A DNA stretch of 44,905 nt from positions 1-44,905 of the forward strand of contig JAVCCJ010000085.1 of assembly GCA_030765585.1 (NCBI GenBank), read 5' to 3'. The first letter of the stretch is position 1. Every line of letters begins with the position of its first letter. This stretch comes from Candidatus Zapsychrus exili. Lineage in GTDB: Bacteria; Omnitrophota; Gorgyraeia; Zapsychrales; Zapsychraceae. The translations under genes and the position numbers were made by a program. Below, one piece after another: positions 27,162-35,857 of the stretch. Below the pieces are notes generated by a model. The model made no database searches, was not told the origin of the DNA, and saw only the letters and a list, made by a program, of their open reading frames with translations.

Positions 27162-27947
27162 TTAGACATCAAACACAAAATAAAACATTGTTGTAAAAAT
27201 ACAATCTGCCATGATAATTAAAATAAACGAAATAACCACTGATGCAGTTGTAGCTTTGCCAACGCCTTCGGCACCTGCCTTGACGTTTAGCCCCTGATGA
27301 CACCCAACTAAAGCTATAATACCCCCAAAAAAGAAAGTTTTAATAAGACCTGTCACTATGTCTTTAACCGTAAGCGACTGAATTATCATTGTAAAATAAA
27401 GCGATGGACTTAAACCCAATTTGTTAACGCATATAACAAATCCACCAAGTATACCTATAATGTCTGCAAAAATTGCAAGAACTGGCAACATAACAATCAA
27501 AGCTAAAAAACGAGGAACAACCAAATATTTTATAGGATTAACAGCAAATGCTTTTAGCGCCTCTACTTGCTCTGTCACTGTCATTGTACCAAGCTCTGCA
27601 GTAATACCTGCTCCAACGCGTCCTGCAACGATAAGAGCAGTTAACACTGGGGCAAGCTCTCTAGTTAATGATACAGAGACTACGCTTGGTATATATATTT
27701 CAGCAGATAATTTTGTCATTTGACCTGCCATTTGAAGAGACATAATTACACCAATGAAAAATGCTATCAAGGCAGAAATCATAAAACTATCAGGACCAAC
27801 TTTTTTAGATTGAATTAAAATACGCTGCATCTTAAGAGGCGGCATAAAAACCCAATAAATAGTCTTACCAAGCAAGATTGACATATCGCCAACATTGCAA
27901 ACAAAATTAAATATAGCTGTACTGGAATAAATAAATAATCTCGACAT
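27162..27947 (-). CDS. mlaE: MlaE-family ABC transporter permease
   Basis: FIGVIMSLQMAGQMTKLSAEIYIPSVVSVSLTRELAPVLTALIVAGRVGAGITAELGTMTVTEQVEALKAFAVNPIKYLVVPRFLALI. Confidence 0.95.
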   Translation of the reverse strand: MSRLFIYSSTAIFNFVCNVGDMSILLGKTIYWVFMPPLKMQRILIQSKKVGPDSFMISALIAFFIGVIMSLQMAGQMTKLSAEIYIPSVVSVSLTRELAPVLTALIVAGRVGAGITAELGTMTVTEQVEALKAFAVNPIKYLVVPRFLALIVMLPVLAIFADIIGILGGFVICVNKLGLSPSLYFTMIIQSLTVKDIVTGLIKTFFFGGIIALVGCHQGLNVKAGAEGVGKATTASVVISFILIIMADCIFTTMFYFVFDV

Positions 27948-27993
27948 AAATTAAATAAACTCGCCTTTATTGTTTTAATGGCTCGTAACTATT

Positions 27994-28055
27994 CGATTAC
28001 ACAGATTCAAAAAACGATTACACAGATTTTCTATACTTTTAATCTGCGCAATCTG
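27994..28055. repeat. CGATTACACAGATT direct repeats plus inverted AATCTGCGCAATCTG, spacer upstream of mlaE
   Basis: Copies at 27994-28007 and 28015-28028; inverted copy 28041-28055. Confidence 0.6.
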
Positions 28056-28111
28056 TAGTTTAATCGGTGCAATCAGGTTCTTTTTATTCAGTTCAATCAG
28101 AAAAGAACCAG

Positions 28112-29080
28112 CTAAAACTCCATTATTCTTTCAATACCAAACATATCTGAATCTTCTTCACTGGAGCCATCTGTCCCCTCTCGAAAAAGATATTTCAATT
28201 CAGTCCTACCTGAGCTCTCATCCTCTGAGCGCTTAATAGTCCATTCGGAATCAGAATCAGAATGAGTAACAATAGGTAAAAGATTTAACTCTCTGATTTG
28301 TTTTCTATAATTCTCTTTGTCTTTTAAATTAAATGGCCCATCTATTGTAAAACTTGACCCATCCTCGCTAGATGCAGTTGAAGATGCTATTTGTAGATAA
28401 GGATAAATACCGCCAGCGTTAAGATATATACTGTTATATTTAAACTTGCCTATAGAACCATCATAACTTTGCAAACTTGCTCTTAAAAACAAATTGTTCA
28501 ATGTACCTGTTGCCTGTATTTCTCCTTCTACCTTGCCTTCTGCCTCAAACTTTCTTGAAGACATCCAAAAATCAAGAAATTTATCAAGACCAACTGATAA
28601 CAAGTCAACATTTAGATCAACTCCCAAATCAGATGCCAAATCTATATAGCCTTTACAATTAATTGCATCAAAGAAAAAGACATTTAAATCTAATCTTTTA
28701 TTTTTTAATGTAAACTTGCCTGAAAGCTCTTTTGCAGGTTTATAATCAATAAGAGAATAGCTACTTAACAACTTGCCTTCTATCCTATCAATCTCCCCAC
28801 TTTCATCCTTTAAAATTTCTAAAGAGCTTTTGATCTGACTAGACAGATCAAAAAACTTCGTTCTTAAGTGCTCAATGCTAAGAAATGCATCAAAATCTTT
28901 ATCAGAATTCTTTTTTGTCTTTAAAGAAAATGACGCTTTCTTCCCTGCATTAAACTCAACATCAAACTGTTTGTTTTGAAAATCTATATTACCCTTAAAA
29001 GGTATAATAGTTTTAGCAAAGCAAGGGCTAAAACAAACAAAGACAAAAGCTAATAAAAATATAGTGGTTTTTGCTTTCAT
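28112..29080 (-). CDS. Secreted AsmA/TamB-like hypothetical protein
   Basis: Signal peptide; repetitive beta-rich pattern; EGKVEGEIQATGTLNNLFLRASLQSYDGSIGKFKYNSIYLNAGG, typical of AsmA/TamB-like domains. Confidence 0.6.
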   Translation of the reverse strand: MKAKTTIFLLAFVFVCFSPCFAKTIIPFKGNIDFQNKQFDVEFNAGKKASFSLKTKKNSDKDFDAFLSIEHLRTKFFDLSSQIKSSLEILKDESGEIDRIEGKLLSSYSLIDYKPAKELSGKFTLKNKRLDLNVFFFDAINCKGYIDLASDLGVDLNVDLLSVGLDKFLDFWMSSRKFEAEGKVEGEIQATGTLNNLFLRASLQSYDGSIGKFKYNSIYLNAGGIYPYLQIASSTASSEDGSSFTIDGPFNLKDKENYRKQIRELNLLPIVTHSDSDSEWTIKRSEDESSGRTELKYLFREGTDGSSEEDSDMFGIERIMEF

Positions 29081-29081
29081 T

Positions 29082-31509
29082 TTAGTTAAATACTAAAACG
29101 TCTTCTTTGCGTTCTATTTTGACAGAACCGCCCCCTTTAAAACGACCTGAAATAATATCTTCAGCTAAAGGATCTTCTAATAATCTCTGAATTGTTCTTT
29201 TTAGAGGCCTTGCTCCGTAAACAGGATCAAAACCATTTTCAATTATCAAGCTATACGATTCTTCAGATATCTCAACATTGATATCCTTGTCTTTCAGACG
29301 TTGTAATACACCTTCTATTTCTAACTGTACAATGTCGTGAAGATTATCTTTTGTAAGAGACTTAAATACAATGGTCTCATCTATTCTGTTTAGAAATTCT
29401 GGCTTAAAGGTCTTTTTAATTTCTTCTAAAAGACGCCCCTTCATGTCTTCATATGTAACCTCTTCGCTAGATTGCATAAAACCTAGAGATCCTTGTTTCC
29501 TTAACATCTCGGCTCCAACATTTGATGTCATAAGAATTATTGTATTTCTAAAGTCTACTTTTCTACCTAAACTATCTGTTAGACGACCTTCTTCAAAAAC
29601 CTGTAAAAGAAGATTGAAAACATCTGGATGAGCTTTTTCTACTTCATCCAAAAGTATTACTGAATAAGGTTTACGCCTTACTTTCTCTGTAAGTTGACCA
29701 CCTTCTTCATATCCAACATATCCTGGAGGTGAGCCAATAAGACGAGACACATTAAACTTATCCATATATTCAGACATATCTATCTGAATTAAAGAATACT
29801 TGCTACCAAACATAAACTCTGCCAATTCTTGTGCTAGCAAAGTTTTTCCAACTCCAGTAGGTCCCAAAAATATAAATGATCCTATCGGACGTTTTGGATC
29901 TTTAATTCCTGCGCGCGAACGCCTGACAGCTCTTGCTATGGCGCTAATTGGCTCTTCTTGGCCAACAACTTTCTTTTGCAATTGTTCTTCCATCTTAAGA
30001 AGTTTCTCGCTCTCCTCCTGTTCTAATCTAACAAGTGGGATTTTAGTCCATTGAGAAACAACTTTAGCAATTTCCTCATAACCTATAGTTATAGTTATTT
30101 TGTCTCTTTCCTCAGTCCATTCTTTTTTTATTTGATCTAACTTATCACGCTTTTCTCTTTCAAGATCACGCATCTTTGCCGCTTTTTCAAAATCTTGACT
30201 TTTTATATGGGCTTCCTTTTCTTGCTTTAAATGCTCTATTTCTCCTTCAAGTTCCTTCATATCAGGAGGCACTATCATTGTTTGAAGCCTTGCACGTGAC
30301 CCTGCTTCGTCTAGAATATCAACTGCTTTATCAGGCAAAGCTCTTCCTGATATATATCTAGAAGATAATTCAACCGCAGCCTCTAAAGACTCATCAGAAA
30401 AAGTCACTCGATGATGCGCTTCATACTTATCTCTTATACCTCTTAAAATTTCAACAGCTTCTTCTTCTGATGGAGGGTCTACCATAATAGTTTGAAAACG
30501 TCTTTCTAAGGCCGCATCTTTTTCTATATATTTTCTGTACTCATCTAAAGTAGTCGCTCCAATACATTGGATTTCTCCTCGAGACAAAGCAGGTTTTAGA
30601 ATATTAGCTGCATCAATTGCGCCTTCAGCTGCGCCTGCTCCAACTAAGGTATGTAGCTCGTCAATAAAAAGAATAAGCTTACCTGAACGCTTTATTTCGT
30701 CCATAATTGCTTTAATTCTTTCCTCAAATTGTCCTCTGTATTTAGTTCCAGCTATCATTAATGCTAAATCTAAAACAACAATAGTTTTATCCCTTAATAT
30801 TTCAGGCACCTCACCATTTACTATCATTTGTGCTAGACCTTCGACTATAGCTGTTTTTCCTACACCAGCTTCTCCTAAAAGAACAGGATTATTTTTTGCT
30901 CTTCTACTTAAAATTTGCAGAATTCTTTCTATTTCTTCTGTTCTTCCTATAACAGGATCTAGCTTGTCTTCTATTGCAAGTTTATTTAAATTCCTACCAT
31001 AAGCATCAATAGCAGGAGTTTTATTTGGCTTATTAGGGGTTTCCTGATTTTGATTTTCATACCCTGGTATTCCAGAACCCAGTAGCTCCATTACCTCATT
31101 TCTTAATTTTGAAAGATCTAATCCAAGATTAAGTAAAACTCTGTATGCCATTCCTTCACCTTCTTTTACTAATCCCAAAAGAAGATGCTCTGTTCCAATA
31201 TAATTATGCCCCAAAGCACGGGCTTCTTCTGCTGAAAGCTCTAATGCCTTCTTAGAACGCGGAGTAAAAGGAATGTCTCCTAATACTTGTGTTTGAGGTC
31301 CAGGCTGAACAAGCTTTTCTACCTCAATCCTTATTGTTTCTAAATCTAGGCCTACTTTTTGTAATACTGCTGCAGCAACACCTTCGCCTTCACGAACTAA
31401 ACCTAAAAGCAAATGTTCTGTCCCAATATAATCATGATTAAATCTTCTAGCTTCTTCTTTTGCGTAAACGATAACTTTTCTTGCTCTTTACTGTGAATCT
31501 ATTAAACAT
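29082..31509 (-). CDS. clpC: ATP-dependent Clp protease ATPase subunit ClpC, with an apparent 1-nt frameshift near codon 11
   Basis: ORF 29082-31412 covers most of the Clp N domain, both AAA modules and the UVR motif. The upstream sequence AGGAGGGAAATAGAT-ATG (31509) encodes [11 protein letters not shown], then needs a shift past the A-run at 31476-31479 to continue [21 protein letters not shown]. Confidence 0.9.
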
Positions 31510-31511
31510 AT

Positions 31512-32582
31512 CTATTTCCCTCCTAATTTTTTACGAATTAAACTTGCTCTTCTTGAATCTCTATCTGCTGCAGATAATTTTTTCTTCTCTATCTTTTGCA
31601 AATGAGCTGGTTGAATCATAATAAATAATTGATTTATATCTTTTCTTCCCACATCATTAACTATATCTAAATCAACTCCCAAACGTATCATTGATAAGAG
31701 CTCAACTGTTTCTTGACTTGAAATTATCCTAGAGCTTCTTAAAGTACCTAAAGAACGAAATATTTTATCTTCTAACATTGCCTTATTTTGTAACAACAAA
31801 GCCTGCCTGGCCTGCTCTTCTTGTTCTATAATTTGACGTATCAAACCATTTATATTCTGCAATATATCTTCTTCTTTTTGCCCTAAAGATATTTGATTAG
31901 ATATCTGATAAAAGTTTCCACTTGCCTGCGTTCCTTCTCCATAAAAACCACGAGAAGCAAAATTTAATTTTGAAATAGCAGCTAAAACTTTATTAATTTG
32001 CTTTGTCATAACTAATGCTGGCAAATGAAGCATTACAGAACCCCTCATTGCTGTTCCCGTATTAGTTGGACAAGCTGTTAGATATCCCCATTTTGGAGAG
32101 TATGCAAAATCTAATTCTTCAGATAATGCGCTGTCTATTGAATCTATTATTTTCCAAGCTCCAGCAAGATCAAATCCTGAGTGCATAACCTGGATTCTTA
32201 AATGATCTTCTTCATTTATCATTACAGACAATACCTCCTCTTCAGACACAACAACAGAACGCCCTTCTACATTTGTAGAGTGATCGTGGCTCATAAGATG
32301 ACGCTCTACAAGAAACTGTTTACCAATATTATCTAACTCGCTTATCTTAAAAAATCCAGAACCCTTAAAGTAATCTATCTTGTGCATCGCATCTTCAATA
32401 ACAGACAATATTTCAACTATCTCTTTTTTGCTAGCTTTGCCAGGAAAAGGTTTATCTAACAAATTGCGAGCTAATCGAATGCGAGAAGACATAACAATAT
32501 CAGAATTAGGCCCTGTACCTTTTAGCCACTCTCCCATGTTATTAATAAAATCGTCTAGATTCATATTATTCTCCACCCTCAT
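31512..32582 (-). CDS. mcsB: Protein arginine kinase McsB
   Basis: DIVMSSRIRLARNL, VMINEEDHLRIQVM, RGSVMLHLPALV, GFYGEGTQASGNFYQISNQISLGQKEEDI. Confidence 0.95.
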   Translation of the reverse strand: MRVENNMNLDDFINNMGEWLKGTGPNSDIVMSSRIRLARNLLDKPFPGKASKKEIVEILSVIEDAMHKIDYFKGSGFFKISELDNIGKQFLVERHLMSHDHSTNVEGRSVVVSEEEVLSVMINEEDHLRIQVMHSGFDLAGAWKIIDSIDSALSEELDFAYSPKWGYLTACPTNTGTAMRGSVMLHLPALVMTKQINKVLAAISKLNFASRGFYGEGTQASGNFYQISNQISLGQKEEDILQNINGLIRQIIEQEEQARQALLLQNKAMLEDKIFRSLGTLRSSRIISSQETVELLSMIRLGVDLDIVNDVGRKDINQLFIMIQPAHLQKIEKKKLSAADRDSRRASLIRKKLGGK

Positions 32583-33072
32583 TTTCTAATTCACGGATTT
32601 TATCTCTTAACATCGCTGCATCCTCAAAATCTTCTCTTTCAATTGCATCTGACAAAAGTTGTTTTAAGCTATTTGCATTTACACACTCTTCTTCGTTTTG
32701 AGAAGTCACAACAACCTTTAAAGGCTTTTTACCCAAATGTTTATTTGAACCATGGATTTTCTTAAGCAAAGGAGCTAAATGCACTTCAAATGTTTGATAA
32801 CAATTGCTGCAGCCAAGTCGACCAAATTTTCTAAAGTCTTCATAACTAAGATTACAATTAGAACAAACAAGTGGAGTTTCTTCTGGTGTTGCCTGATGCT
32901 TTCCAAAATCTGCTAAACCAGCCAAAAGATCAGCCAATCCAAACTGTTGTTCCATTTGAACGCTTTTTTCTTTTGAACACCCTTCACATAAATGAAGCTC
33001 TGCCATTTGTCCGTCAACAATCTCTGTTAAATGAACAGATGCTTTTTTCTTGTTGCATATATCACATAACAT
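32566..33072 (-). CDS. mcsA: McsA, McsB activator (zinc-finger + UVR domain)
   Basis: MLCDICNKKKASVHLTEIVDGQMAELHLCEGC; CSNCNLSYEDFRKFGRLGCSNCYQTF; C-terminal UVR motif. Confidence 0.93.
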   Translation of the reverse strand: MLCDICNKKKASVHLTEIVDGQMAELHLCEGCSKEKSVQMEQQFGLADLLAGLADFGKHQATPEETPLVCSNCNLSYEDFRKFGRLGCSNCYQTFEVHLAPLLKKIHGSNKHLGKKPLKVVVTSQNEEECVNANSLKQLLSDAIEREDFEDAAMLRDKIRELENEGGE

Positions 33073-33084
33073 TTTTATTTCTCC

Positions 33085-33948
33085 TTAATACTTAACACCA
33101 TCTTTTTTAGTTCTAACTTTAAACATTTTTACAATCTTTGCAGTCATAGGACCTGGTTTACCTGAACCTATAACTCTACCATCGACCTTAACAATTGGAA
33201 TAATCTCTGCAGCTGTTCCAGTCAAAAAACATTCATCAGCTACATAAACTTCATGTCTTGTTATCCGGCATTCTTTTGTCTTTATTTTTATTTTATCTGC
33301 CAACTCTAAAACCAAGTCTCTTGTTATACCTTTTAAATTTCCTTGGCTTGGAGTAAGTAAAACTTTATTCTTAACAATAAAAATATTATCACCTGTACAC
33401 TCTGCAACAAATCCTTGAGGGTCTAACATAATAGCTTCTGAATATCCTGCGTTGCTAGCCTCTATCTTTGCCATGATATTATTTAAATAATTAAGCGATT
33501 TTAATCTTGGGTTTAATGCCTCAGGACAATTTCTTATAGTAGGAACTGTTATAATTTCCATACCTTCTTTGTACAATTTCTTTGGATATAAAGTAATTTT
33601 ATCTGCAATAATTATAATATTAGCAGCTCCATAACATTTTTTAGGGTCAAGTCCAAGATCTCCTTCTCCTCTTGTTACCACTAAACGAATATAAGCATCT
33701 TTCAGATTGTTCTTCTTTAAAGTTGCAACAACTTCATCTATCATCTTTTTACGTGTTAAAGGGATATCAAGCATCATGGTATGTGCTGTTTCATAAAGCC
33801 TATCTATATGCTCTTTTAACTTAAAAACAAGCCCGCTGTATGATCTGATTCCTTCAAACACGCCATCCCCATATAGAAGCCCATGATCAAATACAGAAAC
33901 TTTAGCGTTTTTCTTTGCAACAAATTTTCCATTAATGTAAACTTTCAT
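33085..33948 (-). CDS. ilvE: Branched-chain amino acid aminotransferase (class IV)
   Basis: VFDHGLLYGDGVFEGIRSYSG...YIRLVVTRGEGDLGLDP...LNYLNNIMAKIEASNAGYSEAIMLDPQGFVAECTGDNIFIV. Confidence 0.92.
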   Translation of the reverse strand: MKVYINGKFVAKKNAKVSVFDHGLLYGDGVFEGIRSYSGLVFKLKEHIDRLYETAHTMMLDIPLTRKKMIDEVVATLKKNNLKDAYIRLVVTRGEGDLGLDPKKCYGAANIIIIADKITLYPKKLYKEGMEIITVPTIRNCPEALNPRLKSLNYLNNIMAKIEASNAGYSEAIMLDPQGFVAECTGDNIFIVKNKVLLTPSQGNLKGITRDLVLELADKIKIKTKECRITRHEVYVADECFLTGTAAEIIPIVKVDGRVIGSGKPGPMTAKIVKMFKVRTKKDGVKY

Positions 33949-33973
33949 AAATTACCTCACACTTTTTTATAGT

Positions 33974-34648
33974 TTAAATTAATTTTCCATCACGCATATA
34001 AAGTCTCTTTTCTATAAAAGAAGCTATATTCTCATCATGCGTAACGATTACGAATGTCTGATTATTACGTTCGTTTAATTCCACAAGTAAATCTTTTATT
34101 TCTGCTGTGCTTTTAGAATCTAAATTACCTGTTGGCTCATCGCATAAAACTACATCAGGATTATTTATAAGAGCTCTTGCGATTGCAACACGTTGCTGCT
34201 CTCCACCTGATAGCTGACTAGGCCTGTGACTGATTCTTTTCTTTAAACCAACTCTTTCCAAAAGAGCCGCCCCTTCTTCTTCTATTTCCCTCATTGATTT
34301 CTTTTTTTGTTTTATCAATGCAGGCAAGATAACATTCTCTAAAGATGTAAACTCTGGCAGCAAATGATAAAACTGAAACACAAAACCTATGTTTTCATTT
34401 CTTACCTTTGCTCTCCCTGCATCATTTAAGCTATAGATATTTTCGCCATTTAAAAATACAGAACCTTTAATAGGCTTATCTAGTCCTCCTAGCATATGAA
34501 GCAATGTTGATTTTCCTGCACCAGATGGGCCAACAATGCAAAGCATCTGTCCATCTTCAACTTTTAAATCAATGCCCTTTAAAACATCTATAGTATTTTC
34601 TGCCTGAGAAAAAGACTTATGTACATCTATTGCCTGAAGTATTACCAA
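33974..34648 (-). CDS. lolD: LolD-type lipoprotein-releasing ABC ATPase
   Basis: IVGPSGAGKSTLLHMLGGLDKPIKGSVFLNG...NENIGFVFQFYHLLPEFTSLENVILPALI...LSGGEQQRVAIARALINNPDVVLCDEPTGNLD. Confidence 0.93.
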   Translation of the reverse strand: MVILQAIDVHKSFSQAENTIDVLKGIDLKVEDGQMLCIVGPSGAGKSTLLHMLGGLDKPIKGSVFLNGENIYSLNDAGRAKVRNENIGFVFQFYHLLPEFTSLENVILPALIKQKKKSMREIEEEGAALLERVGLKKRISHRPSQLSGGEQQRVAIARALINNPDVVLCDEPTGNLDSKSTAEIKDLLVELNERNNQTFVIVTHDENIASFIEKRLYMRDGKLI

Positions 34649-34663
34649 CTATTGATCTCCATT

Positions 34664-35857
34664 CTATTCATAACGCAATGCTTCAACTGGCTCTAAATTA
34701 GAAGCACGAGATGCTGGATAAATTGTTGCTAAATAACTTATTACCATAGCAGCAGTTATTGTTATTAAAATATCAAAAAATTGTAATTCAACGGGAACTC
34801 TATCAATAGAATAAATTTCCTTAGGAACCTTAACGTATGTTCCTAAAATATAGCTTAAACCAACTCCTCCAACTAGCCCTAATAGTGTTCCTAACGAACC
34901 GATAAAAACTCCCTGTCTTATAAAAATATTTCTAATCGATTTATTTGGAACCCCTATTGATTTTAAAATTCCAATATCTTGAACCTTGCTTGTAACAGTG
35001 ACTATAAGCGTGCTTATTATATTAAACGACGCTATTAAGACCATCAACGTAAGTATTATAAATAAGCCCCACTTTTCTAAAAACAATGCCTCGAAAAGAT
35101 TACGATTTATATCAATCCATGTTCTGACAATAAAGCCGAATCCTAATATCTCATAAATTTGATTTTTAACTTCTTTAGTATTATTAACATCTTTTAACCG
35201 AACACCAACACCCGTGACCGTATTATCAGCAAAATTAAAGATTTCCTGAGCTTTTTTAAGATCAACAACAACCAAGCTCATGTCATAATCAGCCATTCCA
35301 GTATTAAAGATGCCCGAAATATTTAAACTATATCTCCAACCACGGCCAGCCATTCCAGAGCCAGGAGAAATTAAAGTAACTTTATCTCCTATCTTATAGC
35401 CAAAATATCTTGCAAGTTCACTGCCTATAATAATATTATCATCTATCAGCTCTTTTATATTTCCTTCAACTAAATACTGATCAACCTTTGTAACTTTTCT
35501 TTCATCTTCCGCATTTACTCCTCGAACTGCTATTGCCACGGAATGCCCCTTGTTCTCAAGAAAGATATTGCCTTGAATATATGCCGCCGTACCTTCGATA
35601 GAATCAAGATTGTTAATTTTATCTATTATTTCTTCATAATTTTTTACACCCGTCTCTTTCTCAATCATAATATGAGGAGTTGTACCAATAATTTTCTCAC
35701 GCAAATTATTTCCAAAACCCGTCATAACAGCGGTCACAACAATCAAAGATGCAACACCAATTGCAACTCCAGCAATTGAGATAAAGTTCAAGAAAGACAA
35801 AAATCTTCCTTTATTTGCTGTCAAATAGCGATAACTTATCCAACTCTCGTAATTCAT
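34664..35857 (-). CDS. lolC: LolC/LolE-family lipoprotein-releasing permease
   Basis: ISYRYLTANKGRFLSFLNFISIAGVAIGVASLIVVTAVMTGFGNNLREKIIGTTPHI...DIGILKSIGVPNKSIRNIFIRQGVFIG...YPASRASNLEPVEALRYE. Confidence 0.93.
   Translation of the reverse strand: MNYESWISYRYLTANKGRFLSFLNFISIAGVAIGVASLIVVTAVMTGFGNNLREKIIGTTPHIMIEKETGVKNYEEIIDKINNLDSIEGTAAYIQGNIFLENKGHSVAIAVRGVNAEDERKVTKVDQYLVEGNIKELIDDNIIIGSELARYFGYKIGDKVTLISPGSGMAGRGWRYSLNISGIFNTGMADYDMSLVVVDLKKAQEIFNFADNTVTGVGVRLKDVNNTKEVKNQIYEILGFGFIVRTWIDINRNLFEALFLEKWGLFIILTLMVLIASFNIISTLIVTVTSKVQDIGILKSIGVPNKSIRNIFIRQGVFIGSLGTLLGLVGGVGLSYILGTYVKVPKEIYSIDRVPVELQFFDILITITAAMVISYLATIYPASRASNLEPVEALRYE

Noticed and set aside
31476-31479. Programmed +1 frameshift in clpC as the default explanation
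   Set aside because: No known +1 recoding motif is evident; an assembly error or a simple mutation is more likely, so recoding is kept only as an alternative.
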